64,000 nt of DNA. Origin: Shewanella mesophila. GTDB lineage: Bacteria; Pseudomonadota; Gammaproteobacteria; Enterobacterales; Shewanellaceae. The notes under the pieces were generated by a model. It made no database searches. It was given only the letters and a program-made list of their open reading frames with translations, and was not told the origin of the DNA. The position numbers were made by a program, and so were the translations under genes. The stretch covers positions 1,984,001-2,048,000 of the forward strand of contig NZ_CP080421.1 of assembly GCF_019457515.1 (NCBI RefSeq), written 5' to 3'. Of this stretch, positions 42,983 through 52,447 are shown piece after piece (the first letter of the stretch is position 1; each line of letters begins with the position of its first letter).

Positions 42983-43681
42983 TTAACTCACCTTGGTTAT
43001 TCTGACACGGGTAACAGCTTGCTCAGTCTCTGGAGCTGGTCGCTGCTCGGCAACCTTTTTATCTATTACATTTTTTGCAGCGATCAAAAAGCCCATCGCG
43101 ATAAAGGCACCAGGAGGCAACATAGCCAATAGAAAGTTGGTATCTACTTGCCACAGGTGGATCGTTAATCCTTTGGCCCAATCGCCGAGCAGCAGATCGG
43201 CACCATCAAATAGAGTGCCTTGGCCCAAAATCTCTCTGCACGCGCCGAGTACCATTAACACAAGGGTAAACCCACATCCCATCATTAATCCGTCGAAAGC
43301 AGCCTTAGCAACGGTATTACGTGAGGCAAAAGCTTCCGCTCGGCCGATAATTACGCAGTTGGTGACGATAAGTGGTAAAAAGATCCCTAAAGACAGATAT
43401 AAACCATAGGCATAAGCGTTGATCAGCAGTTGAACGCAGGTCACGAGCGCTGCAATGATCATTACAAATACGGGAATACGGATCTCTTTAGGAACATAGT
43501 CTCTTACCAGAGAGACCAAAATATTTGAGCCGATGAGTACCAGCATTGTGGCTAGGCCTAAGCCTATGGCATTAGTGAGTGTGGCGGTGACGGCAAGTAA
43601 GGGACATAATCCTAAAAGCTGCACTAAACCAGGATTATTTTTCCATAACCCTTGCCATGCGATTTCGTGATAATTACTCAT
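42983..43681 (-). CDS. rsxE: Electron transport complex subunit RsxE (RnfE)
   Basis: 232 residues from the ATG at 43681, which overlaps the rsxG stop (ATGAGTAA). A longer frame starting 51 bases upstream lies inside rsxG and is not used. About six membrane helices, with the RnfE/NqrD signature [17 protein letters not shown] and [16 protein letters not shown]. Part of the Rsx/Rnf complex that drives electrons between NADH and ferredoxin-type carriers and keeps SoxR reduced. Confidence 0.95.
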   Translation of the reverse strand: MSNYHEIAWQGLWKNNPGLVQLLGLCPLLAVTATLTNAIGLGLATMLVLIGSNILVSLVRDYVPKEIRIPVFVMIIAALVTCVQLLINAYAYGLYLSLGIFLPLIVTNCVIIGRAEAFASRNTVAKAAFDGLMMGCGFTLVLMVLGACREILGQGTLFDGADLLLGDWAKGLTIHLWQVDTNFLLAMLPPGAFIAMGFLIAAKNVIDKKVAEQRPAPETEQAVTRVRITKVS

Positions 43682-44312
43682 ATGAAACCTCACAATTTGC
43701 TGGGCGAGTAAGGAGTTCTGCTTTATTAGCATTGAAATAGAGCAGGGTACGTTTTACCGCGCCGACATAAGCCCTTGGGGTGATTGTCGCACCAGTAAAT
43801 TGGTCAAACTGGCCACCATCTTTCTTTACTGCCCAGTCAGAATCATTGTTATCGTTTATCTCTTGACCGCTAAATGCAGTAACCCAAGTGGATTTGCGTA
43901 AATCAATTTTATCGCCAAGACCCGGGGTTTCATTATGGTTTAAGGTGCGAACGCCCAGTATTTCACCGTTAATATCTATGGCGACAATAAGCTCAATTTG
44001 ACCATTATAGCCATTAGGCGCGATTGTCTCGATAGCAATTGCAACAGGCTCCTGCTGGCGTGTGGCGATATAAGCGGGCAGAGGTTCATCAATCCCTAAG
44101 GCCGCTTCATTATGGATCAATATGCAGTGTTCAATTAGCGCATTATCATGCAGCTCATCGGGAATGATTTGATGTAAAGTGCGCATCAACTCCAGATCTT
44201 GCTGCTCCTTTATCTGCTCAAAGGTCAAATGATTCACCATGGCAACTAGGGCTGTGCAACCAAGTGCAAAGAGCCCGAGTAAACTGCCATTTTTTGCTAT
44301 AGATCGTTTCAC
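43674..44312 (-). CDS. rsxG: Electron transport complex subunit RsxG (RnfG)
   Basis: 212 residues with one N-terminal membrane helix and a periplasmic FMN domain. The covalent flavin attachment motif is seen as [17 protein letters not shown] (Thr in T-G-A-T). [16 protein letters not shown] is a typical block. It overlaps rsxE by eight bases. Confidence 0.95.
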   Translation of the reverse strand: MKRSIAKNGSLLGLFALGCTALVAMVNHLTFEQIKEQQDLELMRTLHQIIPDELHDNALIEHCILIHNEAALGIDEPLPAYIATRQQEPVAIAIETIAPNGYNGQIELIVAIDINGEILGVRTLNHNETPGLGDKIDLRKSTWVTAFSGQEINDNNDSDWAVKKDGGQFDQFTGATITPRAYVGAVKRTLLYFNANKAELLTRPANCEVSYE

Positions 44313-44332
44313 TTATTACTCCTGCCTGCGAC

Positions 44333-45385
44333 TTAGCGGCTAGTTCGGTGGCCGTAGGCTCGAGGTTTGACATAATAATCGATAAAGGGCGCGCATAAGT
44401 TAGCCAGTAGCACCGCAAATGCGAATGCATCTGGATAGCCGCCGAATGTGCGGATCACATAAACTAACAAGCCAATTAGGGTACCGAAGACCAGCCTGCC
44501 TCTGGTACTTGTTGCCGCAGTAACGGGATCGGTAGCAATAAAAAACGCCGCCAACATGGTTGCACCAGAAAATAGGTGTAGCAACGGACCTGTATGGGTG
44601 TCGGGGCTGAGTAAATATCCGATACTGGCGAAGGTAAATAGACTTGCGATAATTGCAATGCTAATCTGCCAGCGGATCAGTTTGAGTCTGAGCATACAGA
44701 GACCGCCGAACAGATATGCAATATTTATCCATAGCCAACCTATCCCAAACCCACTTTCAAAGGTTGGTTTGGCAAGTGCTTCATTAATGGTTAATCCCGT
44801 CGATAAGCTGGTCTTTATCGCATCGAGTGGCGTTGCCATGGTTACACCATCGACTCCGGCTCGATAAGCGAGTATCTCAGCTGGGCTAGCACCTTGAAAA
44901 ACAGTTTGTAGGCTCGATAAAATGCCTATTTCATTTAGGGCTCCGCCAGTGGGAGCGACCCATGTGGTCATCTGCAGCGGGAACGAAATAAGCAGCATGA
45001 CGTACGCCGCCATAGCAGGGTTGAAAATATTATTGCCCAGCCCACCATAGAGCTGCTTTACCACTAAAACGGCGAATACCGTACCGATAACGGCTATCCA
45101 CCATGGCGCAAGGGCAGGAATCGCAAGGCCAATAAGTAGGCCTGTTAATGCGGCGCTGTTGTCTTTTAAGGTGATGGCAACGGCGCGGTTACGTAACCTT
45201 AATACCAAAGCTTCTGTTAATACCGCGGTCAGTATTGCTAATCCCACTTGGATTAACGCGCCAGCACCAAAAAAGTAACATTGGGCGATAAGGCCGGGTA
45301 GGGTGCACAACATTACCTTGAGCATCAAAGTATTAGTTTGTGAACTGGTGTTTAAATGCGGCGATGACGCCAACTTAAAAGCCAT
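44333..45385 (-). CDS. rsxD: Electron transport complex subunit RsxD (RnfD)
   Basis: 350 residues, about nine membrane helices (NqrB/RnfD family). The second flavin site region [20 protein letters not shown] contains the S-G-A-T FMN attachment motif. It shares one base with the rsxC stop (TAATG), so translation is coupled. Confidence 0.95.
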   Translation of the reverse strand: MAFKLASSPHLNTSSQTNTLMLKVMLCTLPGLIAQCYFFGAGALIQVGLAILTAVLTEALVLRLRNRAVAITLKDNSAALTGLLIGLAIPALAPWWIAVIGTVFAVLVVKQLYGGLGNNIFNPAMAAYVMLLISFPLQMTTWVAPTGGALNEIGILSSLQTVFQGASPAEILAYRAGVDGVTMATPLDAIKTSLSTGLTINEALAKPTFESGFGIGWLWINIAYLFGGLCMLRLKLIRWQISIAIIASLFTFASIGYLLSPDTHTGPLLHLFSGATMLAAFFIATDPVTAATSTRGRLVFGTLIGLLVYVIRTFGGYPDAFAFAVLLANLCAPFIDYYVKPRAYGHRTSR

Positions 45386-47844
45386 TATGAATCCTTTTGC
45401 TCGAGTTGCTGCGCTGCTTCAATTGCTTTTGCTTGCTTTTTAGCTTTGGCTTTCGCGACCGCTGCGGCAATGCGTTGTTGCTTGATCGCTTCAGGCGATA
45501 ATGAAGGGTCACTATCCGATGGTGTATCTGTGGTTAACCTTGCATTGTCATCTGTTTTATCTTGGCTCTTAACTTGATTTGCCGCCTTCTTGGCTTTTGC
45601 CTTGGCGACAGCCGCAGCAATTTTCGCTTTCTTTAACTCGGTATCGCTTGTTGATGCTTGCGCCACTGGCGAGCCAACAGCTGTCGATAGTTCCGCAGTC
45701 GGTGGTATCTCTGCCGACGCAGATATCGCAGGAGTTGAATCTTGAGTAGCCACTTTCTTTGCTTTGGCTCTAGCGACTGCCGCCGCTATCTTAGCTTTTT
45801 TGGCATCAGCTTCACTCAAAGTTTGTGTCGCCTCTGTTTGTGGTAAAGTCTCATCGAAAGATTGTTTATCCGTCTCAGTAACCTTACTACTCGATACTTC
45901 ACTATTTTTAGCTGCTTTCTTGGCTTTGGCTCGGGCAATCGCTGCAGCCACTTTCTCTTGTTGAGTAAGTGGTTGGCTCGCAGCAGCTTTAACATCCGCC
46001 GTACTATTCACAGCATTATTTACTGCTCGACTCACAGAACTATCAGCTTGACTATCAGTTTGATTATCAAGTTGATCATCCGTGGCGGCTTGCTGTGCGG
46101 CTTTTTTGGCTTTCGCCCTTGCTATTGCGGCTGCAACTTTGTCTTTGGTTGCCGACTCAGCGGCTTTATCCGTTGGTATCTCTCCTGCTGCCATTTCAGC
46201 TTGTTGCGCGGCCTTTTTGGCTTTTGCTCTTGCAATAGCGGCTGCAACCTTATCTTGCTGTGGCTCGGATACCGACGTCGCATCTAGTGATTCGGCCGCT
46301 TTCTTCGCTTTAATACGTGCCATTGCCGCAGCAATGGCATCTTTATCATTGCCTGACATTGCTGCCTTACGTTTTTGCGCCGCTTGCTTTGCTTTCTCTT
46401 CACGGGCACGTTTTTCCTCTTCGAGGCGCAACATTCTGGAGTCAAATCGCTGTTTAGCTAGCTCTGCTTGTTTCTTGTCTTCGGCTTCAACGCGCAGTGC
46501 CGATTTAGCAATTCGATAGTATTCGACTAACGGAATATCGCTTGGGCAAACGTAACTGCAGCAACCACACTCGATACAATCTCGTAGATTGTAACTTGCG
46601 GCTTTATCGTACTCTTCAGCTTTTGCATGCCAAAAAAGCTGTTGCGGTAGCAGTTGTGCTGGGCAGGCTATTGCACACTCTCCGCAACGAATACAAGGCT
46701 TCTCTGTTGACGGGGGAGCTATCTCTTCGCTACTAGGCGCGAGTACACAGTTGCTGCCCTTGAGTAGCGGAGCATCTCTATTTGGCAGCATATAACCCAT
46801 CATTGGGCCGCCAATGATGACAGGAGAGTGGCTATCGCCCTTAAATTGTGTGCAGCTGAGAAGATGCTCAATGGGCGTACCGATGGGAACCCAGTAGTTA
46901 CCTGGTTTAGCAATATTGTTACCCGTTAAGGTAACAACTCGCTCAATAAGCGGGATATTGCTATAGACGGCTTGTTCTACACTGAAGACGGTTCCGACAT
47001 TTTGCACCAAGATCCCAAGATGTGCAGGTATTGAGCCTGATGGCACTTCTTGTCCGGTCAATATTTGGATCAGTTGCTTTTCGCCGCCCGACGGATAAAG
47101 GGTCGGGATCGCAGTAACACGAGCACATTTGTTCGGTAATGCACTGCGATTGAGTGCATGTTTCATCTGCTCTATGGCTTGAGGTTTATTGTCCTCAATC
47201 GCAATAATGATGCGTTTGGGGCTGAGCAACTGATGAATGATCTCGATACCAGCAATAATTTCATCACTGTGTTGCTGCATCAAAAGATCATCTGAGGTGA
47301 TATAGGGTTCACACTCAACGCCATTGATGATTAACAGTTCAATGTCACTCGCCGGTTTTAGCTTGATATGGGTCGGGAAAGCGGCGCCGCCAAGCCCTGC
47401 AATACCCGCGCTTTGCACTCTTGCGAGTATCGCTTGTGAAGACATTTGCCGAACATCATCGCGGCTAAGGCGATTATGTACTGTGCTGGCTAATCGCTGC
47501 TGGTGATCATTTTGTATCACGCAGCACATGACTGGTAATCCTGAGGCATGATTGCTCGGACGCTCTTCTATCGCAACAAGAGTACCTGAAACTGGTGCGT
47601 GCACGGGTAAGTGTCTAAAGCTATCTCCAACCGTCAGTGGCTGGCCTTTATCGACAGTGTCACCGACATTAAGGTTTAACGTACAGTGTTCACCTACGTC
47701 TGGAATCGGGACGATAAAACGATCGGCAAGTGGTAACCGAGCGATCGGAGACTGGCTCGATAAGGTCTTAAATTCGGGGGGATGTATACCGCCAGGGACC
47801 TGCCAAAGTGTTCCTTTATCAATTTGTTCAAATAAAGCTAACAC
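45385..47844 (-). CDS. rsxC: Electron transport complex subunit RsxC (RnfC) with long Lys/Ala repeat tail
   Basis: 819 residues. The N-terminal part (about 1-450) is the conserved RnfC core: the NADH/FMN-binding region ([33 protein letters not shown]) and two [4Fe-4S] motifs [12 protein letters not shown] and [13 protein letters not shown] charged coiled region (about 440-495) leads to a tail (about 500-808) with seven copies of a module like [15 protein letters not shown] separated by variable acidic linkers. Such tails are known in gammaproteobacterial RsxC but vary in copy number. It overlaps rsxB by seven bases. Confidence 0.95.
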   Translation of the reverse strand: MLALFEQIDKGTLWQVPGGIHPPEFKTLSSQSPIARLPLADRFIVPIPDVGEHCTLNLNVGDTVDKGQPLTVGDSFRHLPVHAPVSGTLVAIEERPSNHASGLPVMCCVIQNDHQQRLASTVHNRLSRDDVRQMSSQAILARVQSAGIAGLGGAAFPTHIKLKPASDIELLIINGVECEPYITSDDLLMQQHSDEIIAGIEIIHQLLSPKRIIIAIEDNKPQAIEQMKHALNRSALPNKCARVTAIPTLYPSGGEKQLIQILTGQEVPSGSIPAHLGILVQNVGTVFSVEQAVYSNIPLIERVVTLTGNNIAKPGNYWVPIGTPIEHLLSCTQFKGDSHSPVIIGGPMMGYMLPNRDAPLLKGSNCVLAPSSEEIAPPSTEKPCIRCGECAIACPAQLLPQQLFWHAKAEEYDKAASYNLRDCIECGCCSYVCPSDIPLVEYYRIAKSALRVEAEDKKQAELAKQRFDSRMLRLEEEKRAREEKAKQAAQKRKAAMSGNDKDAIAAAMARIKAKKAAESLDATSVSEPQQDKVAAAIARAKAKKAAQQAEMAAGEIPTDKAAESATKDKVAAAIARAKAKKAAQQAATDDQLDNQTDSQADSSVSRAVNNAVNSTADVKAAASQPLTQQEKVAAAIARAKAKKAAKNSEVSSSKVTETDKQSFDETLPQTEATQTLSEADAKKAKIAAAVARAKAKKVATQDSTPAISASAEIPPTAELSTAVGSPVAQASTSDTELKKAKIAAAVAKAKAKKAANQVKSQDKTDDNARLTTDTPSDSDPSLSPEAIKQQRIAAAVAKAKAKKQAKAIEAAQQLEQKDS
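45420..46345 (-). repeat. Seven-copy coding repeat in the rsxC tail
   Basis: Seven units encoding A-A-A-hydrophobic-A-R/K-A-K-A-K-K-A, near 45440, 45600, 45765, 45925, 46110, 46225 and 46310. Linkers between them are unrelated and rich in Ser, Thr, Asp and Glu. Confidence 0.9.
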
Positions 47845-48407
47845 TTTGATTCCTCACTAATGTTCATAACTGGTATTGCATTAAGCTTCCAGTTCCACGT
47901 TTGTACGGTTTGTTCTACTGGCAGCATGTCGATGCAATCTACCGGGCAGGGCTCGACGCATAGATCACATCCAGTACAGTAGTCGGTGATAACGGTATGC
48001 ATCTGCTTGCCAGTACCCAAGATCGCATCGACTGGACATGCCTGAATACACTTAGTACAGCCTATGCATTCTGCTTCTCGAATGTAGGCCACTTTTTTTA
48101 CTTGTGCTTCTTCTGTCGCGGATAGTGGCTCAGGGTCAACTCCCATGAGTTCGGCTAACTTTTCCATAGTGGCGGTACCACCAGGAGGGCATTTGTTGAT
48201 TTTCTCGCCATTGGCGATGGCTTCAGCATAGGGGCGGCAGCCAGGGTAACCACATTGTCCACATTGAGTTTGAGGCAACAGCGCTTCAGCTTGGTCGATA
48301 ACAGGGTTGCCTTCAACCTTAAACTTTTCGGCGGCGTATCCAAGCAGTGCACCAAAAACGAGGGCCAATAAACCCAAAAGTGCGATGGCGATAACAATTT
48401 CAAACAT
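47838..48407 (-). CDS. rsxB: Electron transport complex ferredoxin subunit RsxB (RnfB)
   Basis: 189 residues. One N-terminal helix, then an Fe-S domain with [19 protein letters not shown], and a two-cluster ferredoxin domain ([32 protein letters not shown]). It starts two bases after rsxA. Confidence 0.96.
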   Translation of the reverse strand: MFEIVIAIALLGLLALVFGALLGYAAEKFKVEGNPVIDQAEALLPQTQCGQCGYPGCRPYAEAIANGEKINKCPPGGTATMEKLAELMGVDPEPLSATEEAQVKKVAYIREAECIGCTKCIQACPVDAILGTGKQMHTVITDYCTGCDLCVEPCPVDCIDMLPVEQTVQTWNWKLNAIPVMNISEESKC

Positions 48408-48409
48408 GT

Positions 48410-48988
48410 TTAATTTACCAAGCCTGTAAAGCCCATGAATGCAAGTGACATAAGCCCGGCGGTGATCATGGCTATTGCGCCACCTTTGAACGGCGTAGGG
48501 ACATCCGCGGCGGCCAGTCTCTCACGCATAGCAGAGAACAAGATCAATACAATAGAGAATCCCACCGCAGCGCCAAAGCCATAGATCGCAGACTCGATGA
48601 AATCATGCTTCTCATTTATGTTGAGTAGGGCAACTCCTAACACAGCGCAGTTTGTTGTGATAAGTGGCAGATAAATACCGAGAGCGCGATGGAGTGAAGC
48701 GCTGGTCTTCTGGACTAACATTTCTGTAAATTGCACTACGACGGCAATTACAAGAATAAAAGCCATGGTTCTGAGGTAACCAAGTTCGAACGGATGTAAA
48801 AGGTAGCTATCGACGAGGTAACTCAATATTGAGGCGAGCGTGAGCACAAAGGTTGTCGCCATGGACATACCTATCGCTGATTCTAATTTACTCGAAACCC
48901 CCATAAAGGGACATAAGCCGAGAAATTTGACTAATACAAAATTGTTGACCAGCACAGTGCCGATCAAAAGTAGGAGATATTCGCTCAT
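48410..48988 (-). CDS. rsxA: Electron transport complex subunit RsxA (RnfA)
   Basis: 192 residues, six membrane helices; NqrE/RnfA family start [18 protein letters not shown] and [12 protein letters not shown]. First gene of rsxABCDGE-nth, all overlapping or within 21 bases. Confidence 0.96.
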   Translation of the reverse strand: MSEYLLLLIGTVLVNNFVLVKFLGLCPFMGVSSKLESAIGMSMATTFVLTLASILSYLVDSYLLHPFELGYLRTMAFILVIAVVVQFTEMLVQKTSASLHRALGIYLPLITTNCAVLGVALLNINEKHDFIESAIYGFGAAVGFSIVLILFSAMRERLAAADVPTPFKGGAIAMITAGLMSLAFMGFTGLVN

Positions 48989-49083
48989 CTCAAATGGTTA
49001 TCTATATCTAATTTAACGGCTATTATCGACCTTTCGGCATGGATAAACAACACATAGAATGCAGGGATTATTTCAAATAGGGT

Positions 49084-51027
49084 TTAACTGGTTGCAGAGT
49101 GTTCATCTGTTACGGCAATTGGTTTCGGTTTTGCGATGTAATAGCCTTGCAGCCCATCAACGAGAAGATGTTCAAGCGCAAACTTCTCTTCTTGGCGCTC
49201 TACACTCGATGCAATCACTTTAATTGATTGTTTTTGTGCTACATTGACAATCATTTTGACGAAAAAACGATTGTTATCATTGATATCAATTCCCTCAGTG
49301 TAACTACCATCGAGCTTAACAAAGTCAGGTCTTATCTCCTTAAAGAACTTAAAGGAGGTAAATCCTAGGCCAAAATGCTCGACCGAGACTCTAGCGCCAA
49401 CACCGTGCATATCTCTGACAAATTGGTGGGCGACGCCTATATTACTTTGCATTCCCGATTCGTTAACTTCTATCACTAATCTGGCAGCAATATGACGATG
49501 CCGAGTCAATAGATCTTTGACCCATGCCGAAAAATGAGCTTGATGCATCGAGGCTGTACTTACATTTATACCAAATGAACCACTTAAACTTGGGTTATCA
49601 ATCAATAATTTCAGGGTGCTTTGAATAATGATTTTATCTAGCTCTACATTGAGTCCATGGCGCTCGGCCATGGCTATCACAGTGGCTGTGGGTAAAAACT
49701 TTCCTTCGCGACTATAAAAACGGGAGAATAGTTCTCGATACACTTTATCGGCGCCGCGGCAGGGTTGAATATCCTGAGTATGAAATTTTAATGCTTGGCG
49801 CTGGATAATATCTTCGATTGCGGTTTTCCAATGAGAGTCGCCGATTAACTCATCTCCATTGAGCTTTTCTTGAATGTGACAACTGTTAGGCCCCATAGTT
49901 TGCGCTATGCTAACAGCGGCATCGCCTAAGTAAACGAGAGAAAGGGCATCACTTCCCTGCCTGTATGGTACTAATCCCGTATAGGCAACAGATTCGGCAT
50001 CGATAGTTTGTTGGAAAGCGTCGAAATTACTTTTTAGATTTTTTAATAATCCGTGTGCGTCGCTAATGAGCAAGTTTGGAACAAAGATGGCAAAATCACT
50101 AGCAGAAATTCTAAAGTATTCAGCTTGTTGGTCATTGCCAATACTTTTTCGTATACAATTGGCTATGCTTGCCAGATAGTTATCACCCGCAACCCGCCCT
50201 TGAGATTGGTTTATATTGGCGAGCTCAGTGGCTTTAATCATCGCCATTATGCCGTAGTTATCTTTTCCAGCCTTGGCAAGACTGTCTAGTTTTTCAGTAA
50301 ATTTGGGACGTGTGTTAAATAGGGTTACAGGATCTTGATAAGCTTCTTTATTAAGTTGAATGTTGTGGTTCTGTATTTCATCAAATTTGTCGTGCAGCGT
50401 GCCTCTTACTTTATCCAAGGCGACGCCGATTGGCTTAAGCTCCCCACGAAAACGTGAGTGCGCCAGTGCTTCAAATTTTAGTTCCGATAGGGCATCAATA
50501 TAGCGACTCGCATAACCAATACTGCGCCTTAACCTCATCATCAACAAGCTAAATACAGTTGCAATTACTAGATAGAGCAACCAAATAATTGTTAACTTGC
50601 TAACGAAAGCCTGTTTGGCTTTGTCAGCTATTTTTGAGTCATCAATTTTTACCTGCAGACGTCCTTCAGATAAGTTGCGAGTATTACCTAAGCTTTGAGT
50701 AAATAATGAGGCAATAGCATCGTCATTGCCTGACAATAACTGCCCCTTTGTATAGTTCAGCGTGCCGTCTTGACCGTGAATATATTGAAAAAAATAGAAA
50801 GGGAACTGACTATTTAAGGTTGTAAAAAGCGACTTACCATCAATAGGTAGTGTCGTTTGCCAGATAGGGCTATTGAGATATTGTTGCAATGCTTCATCGG
50901 CTGATTTTGATGCCTTATCATACTCATAGTTAAAATTTACGAGCGATAAACTGCCAAATATGACGAGGAGAATTAAATGAAAGGTTTTCGCAATGCTCAT
51001 AAAACGTGTACCCACTGCATTCTGCAA
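49084..51027 (-). CDS. Membrane protein with degenerate GGDEF and EAL domains (CsrD/LapD-like)
   Basis: 647 residues: N-terminal membrane helix (about 12-32), periplasmic sensor segment (about 33-143), second helix (about 144-165), linker, then GGDEF-like (about 235-380) and EAL-like (about 395-640) domains. Both look inactive: GGDEF is replaced by SASDF, EITE by EVNE, DDFG by EHFG, and AEGVE by ASSVE. This is the pattern of CsrD (which promotes RNase E decay of CsrB/C RNAs) and also of LapD (c-di-GMP receptor). The length fits both. I cannot choose. It is transcribed on the same strand as rsxA but starts separately. Confidence 0.8.
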   Translation of the reverse strand: MQNAVGTRFMSIAKTFHLILLVIFGSLSLVNFNYEYDKASKSADEALQQYLNSPIWQTTLPIDGKSLFTTLNSQFPFYFFQYIHGQDGTLNYTKGQLLSGNDDAIASLFTQSLGNTRNLSEGRLQVKIDDSKIADKAKQAFVSKLTIIWLLYLVIATVFSLLMMRLRRSIGYASRYIDALSELKFEALAHSRFRGELKPIGVALDKVRGTLHDKFDEIQNHNIQLNKEAYQDPVTLFNTRPKFTEKLDSLAKAGKDNYGIMAMIKATELANINQSQGRVAGDNYLASIANCIRKSIGNDQQAEYFRISASDFAIFVPNLLISDAHGLLKNLKSNFDAFQQTIDAESVAYTGLVPYRQGSDALSLVYLGDAAVSIAQTMGPNSCHIQEKLNGDELIGDSHWKTAIEDIIQRQALKFHTQDIQPCRGADKVYRELFSRFYSREGKFLPTATVIAMAERHGLNVELDKIIIQSTLKLLIDNPSLSGSFGINVSTASMHQAHFSAWVKDLLTRHRHIAARLVIEVNESGMQSNIGVAHQFVRDMHGVGARVSVEHFGLGFTSFKFFKEIRPDFVKLDGSYTEGIDINDNNRFFVKMIVNVAQKQSIKVIASSVERQEEKFALEHLLVDGLQGYYIAKPKPIAVTDEHSATS

Positions 51028-51141
51028 ACTAATTATAGTTAATTATGTTGCTAATAGTGTAACTGATTATGTAATAAAGCGAAATTTTATTCTGGAGTGG
51101 GGTTTTGTGAAATCTTGCTTCTGACGTGGTGCTTGTTAGAG

Positions 51142-51217
51142 TGGCTCCCCAGACTGGACTTGAACCAGTGACATACGGATTAACAGTCCGCCGTTCTACC
51201 GACTGAACTACTGGGGA
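51142..51217 (-). tRNA. tRNA-Asn(GUU), copy 1
   Basis: 76 bases with encoded CCA, acceptor stem TCCCCAG/CTGGGGA, anticodon loop ACTGTTAAT (GUU), T loop GGTTCAAGTCC. It closely matches E. coli tRNA-Asn. Identical to the other four copies. Last gene of the array in transcription order. Confidence 0.98.
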
Positions 51218-51258
51218 ATACTCAAAATGACATGGTACGACTTACGTTTTGCTCGAAG

Positions 51259-51334
51259 TGGCTCCCCAGACTGGACTTGAACCAGTGACATACGGATTAA
51301 CAGTCCGCCGTTCTACCGACTGAACTACTGGGGA
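51259..51334 (-). tRNA. tRNA-Asn(GUU), copy 2
   Basis: Identical to copy 1; 41 bases separate it from copy 1. Confidence 0.98.
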
Positions 51335-51366
51335 ATTGAATACTTCAAACAATAATATTTTATAAG

Positions 51367-51442
51367 TGGCTCCCCAGACTGGACTTGAACCAGTGACATA
51401 CGGATTAACAGTCCGCCGTTCTACCGACTGAACTACTGGGGA
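51367..51442 (-). tRNA. tRNA-Asn(GUU), copy 3
   Basis: Identical to copy 1; 32 bases separate it from copy 2. Confidence 0.98.
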
Positions 51443-51476
51443 ATCGAGCGTTACTTATAAAGTATCTATCTAAAAT

Positions 51477-51552
51477 TGGCTCCCCAGACTGGACTTGAAC
51501 CAGTGACATACGGATTAACAGTCCGCCGTTCTACCGACTGAACTACTGGGGA
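51477..51552 (-). tRNA. tRNA-Asn(GUU), copy 4
   Basis: Identical to copy 1; 34 bases separate it from copy 3. Confidence 0.98.
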
Positions 51553-51613
51553 ATCGAATTTTAGTTTTAAATGCTAACCTACATTAACATTTTTGTCTTT
51601 CGCTTTGTTGCTT

Positions 51614-51689
51614 TGGCTCCCCAGACTGGACTTGAACCAGTGACATACGGATTAACAGTCCGCCGTTCTACCGACTGAACTACTGGGGA
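51614..51689 (-). tRNA. tRNA-Asn(GUU), copy 5, promoter-proximal
   Basis: Identical to copy 1; 61 bases separate it from copy 4. First gene after the promoter at 51725-51753. Confidence 0.98.
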
Positions 51690-51724
51690 ATCGTTAAAGC
51701 AACTCGTCGTTGAAGACGGAGCGC

Positions 51725-51753
51725 ATATTAAAGCGCTCTTACACATGAGTCAA
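51725..51753 (-). promoter_or_regulatory. Promoter of the tRNA-Asn array
   Basis: On the minus strand: -35 TTGACT, exactly 17 bases, -10 TAATAT, then GC-rich discriminator GCGCTCC, as expected for a stringently controlled stable-RNA promoter. It lies 35 bases before copy 5. Confidence 0.88.
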
Positions 51754-52016
51754 CTCAGGTTAGAAAAAAAAGTGTAATTATGCGGTTAAGTGCTCACCTA
51801 ATGCTCACTGTGATCGCTTCTTGTGCATTTTGATTATCTTATCAGCGTATTTCGTTTGGGAGGCGATAAGAGTCTGTTGAATATAAGAATAAAGTGTATT
51901 TGTTTCTGCTTAATATTTGCTCAGCTGTCAAATGTAGTAAAATTACATCCTTTACATCAGAATGCACTAATAAACAAATATCGCGTAAAGCTACGGAATC
52001 TCTAGGGTTGCATGAC

Positions 52017-52039
52017 TTATCCACTAAATCTGTGGATAA
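52017..52039. promoter_or_regulatory. Pair of inverted DnaA boxes upstream of uvrB
   Basis: TTATCCACT at 52017-52025 on the plus strand and a perfect TTATCCACA on the minus strand (52031-52039) face each other, giving an eight-base inverted repeat with a seven-base gap. Confidence 0.65.
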
Positions 52040-52266
52040 ACCTGTGGGTTAGCGTAAATATCGCCCTTCAAAGCCTTATGGATTGGGGATTGTACTTAAA
52101 ATGACTATATTTTTTGGTTTGAGATATAGGTTAGTATTTTCAATGGGTTATAAAAAGCAATAGCCAGTTTTAATTTGTATCTTAACCGTTACAATTATGT
52201 AATGGATTTATTCGCTTATCTTGTGTATTAAAGTGCCTAATTAGCTGGGTTTTAGCTCTATTATTG

Positions 52267-52282
52267 ATCTGTGAACACAGAT
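52267..52282. promoter_or_regulatory. Short perfect palindrome upstream of uvrB
   Basis: ATCTGTG-AA-CACAGAT, 165 bases before the uvrB start. It looks like an operator, but its spacing does not fit the LexA consensus (CTGT-N8-ACAG). Confidence 0.4.
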
Positions 52283-52447
52283 TTTGTCTCTGTACTAAAG
52301 TTTCATGACAAACCTATTAAAGAATGTAAAAAGCGCTCAAATAATTTAAGGCAAGTTTGCCCCGATTTACCTATTTCATACTATCTGGGTTTGTTGAAAC
52401 CCTTTAGGTCGATTAAGATAGACAGCTACATTATTGGGAGTGCTTCA

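Larger units (their letters stand above)
51754..52447. other. Non-coding region between tRNA-Asn promoter and uvrB
   Basis: About 690 AT-rich bases without a supported gene. They hold a DnaA-box pair (52017-52039) and a 7-2-7 palindrome (52267-52282). An open frame continuous with uvrB runs from 52271, but its first 59 codons do not resemble UvrB. Confidence 0.5.

Noticed and set aside
42525..43409. Two plus-strand frames of 144 and 138 residues
   Set aside because: They lie opposite nth and rsxE, which are clearly the real genes with conserved motifs.
46082..46519. A 145-residue plus-strand frame rich in Ala/Ser
   Set aside because: Antisense of the low-complexity rsxC repeat tail, so the long frame is a composition effect.
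51142..51689. Regularly spaced identical 76-base repeats that look like a repeat array
   Set aside because: Each folds as tRNA-Asn with the CCA end; units are far too long for CRISPR repeats and spacers carry no cas context.
52267..52282. Palindrome upstream of uvrB as an SOS (LexA) box
   Set aside because: CTGT and ACAG are separated by four bases instead of eight.
52271..52447. 59-residue N-terminal extension of UvrB
   Set aside because: Unrelated to UvrB; the TTG at 52448 has GGGAG and gives the family length.
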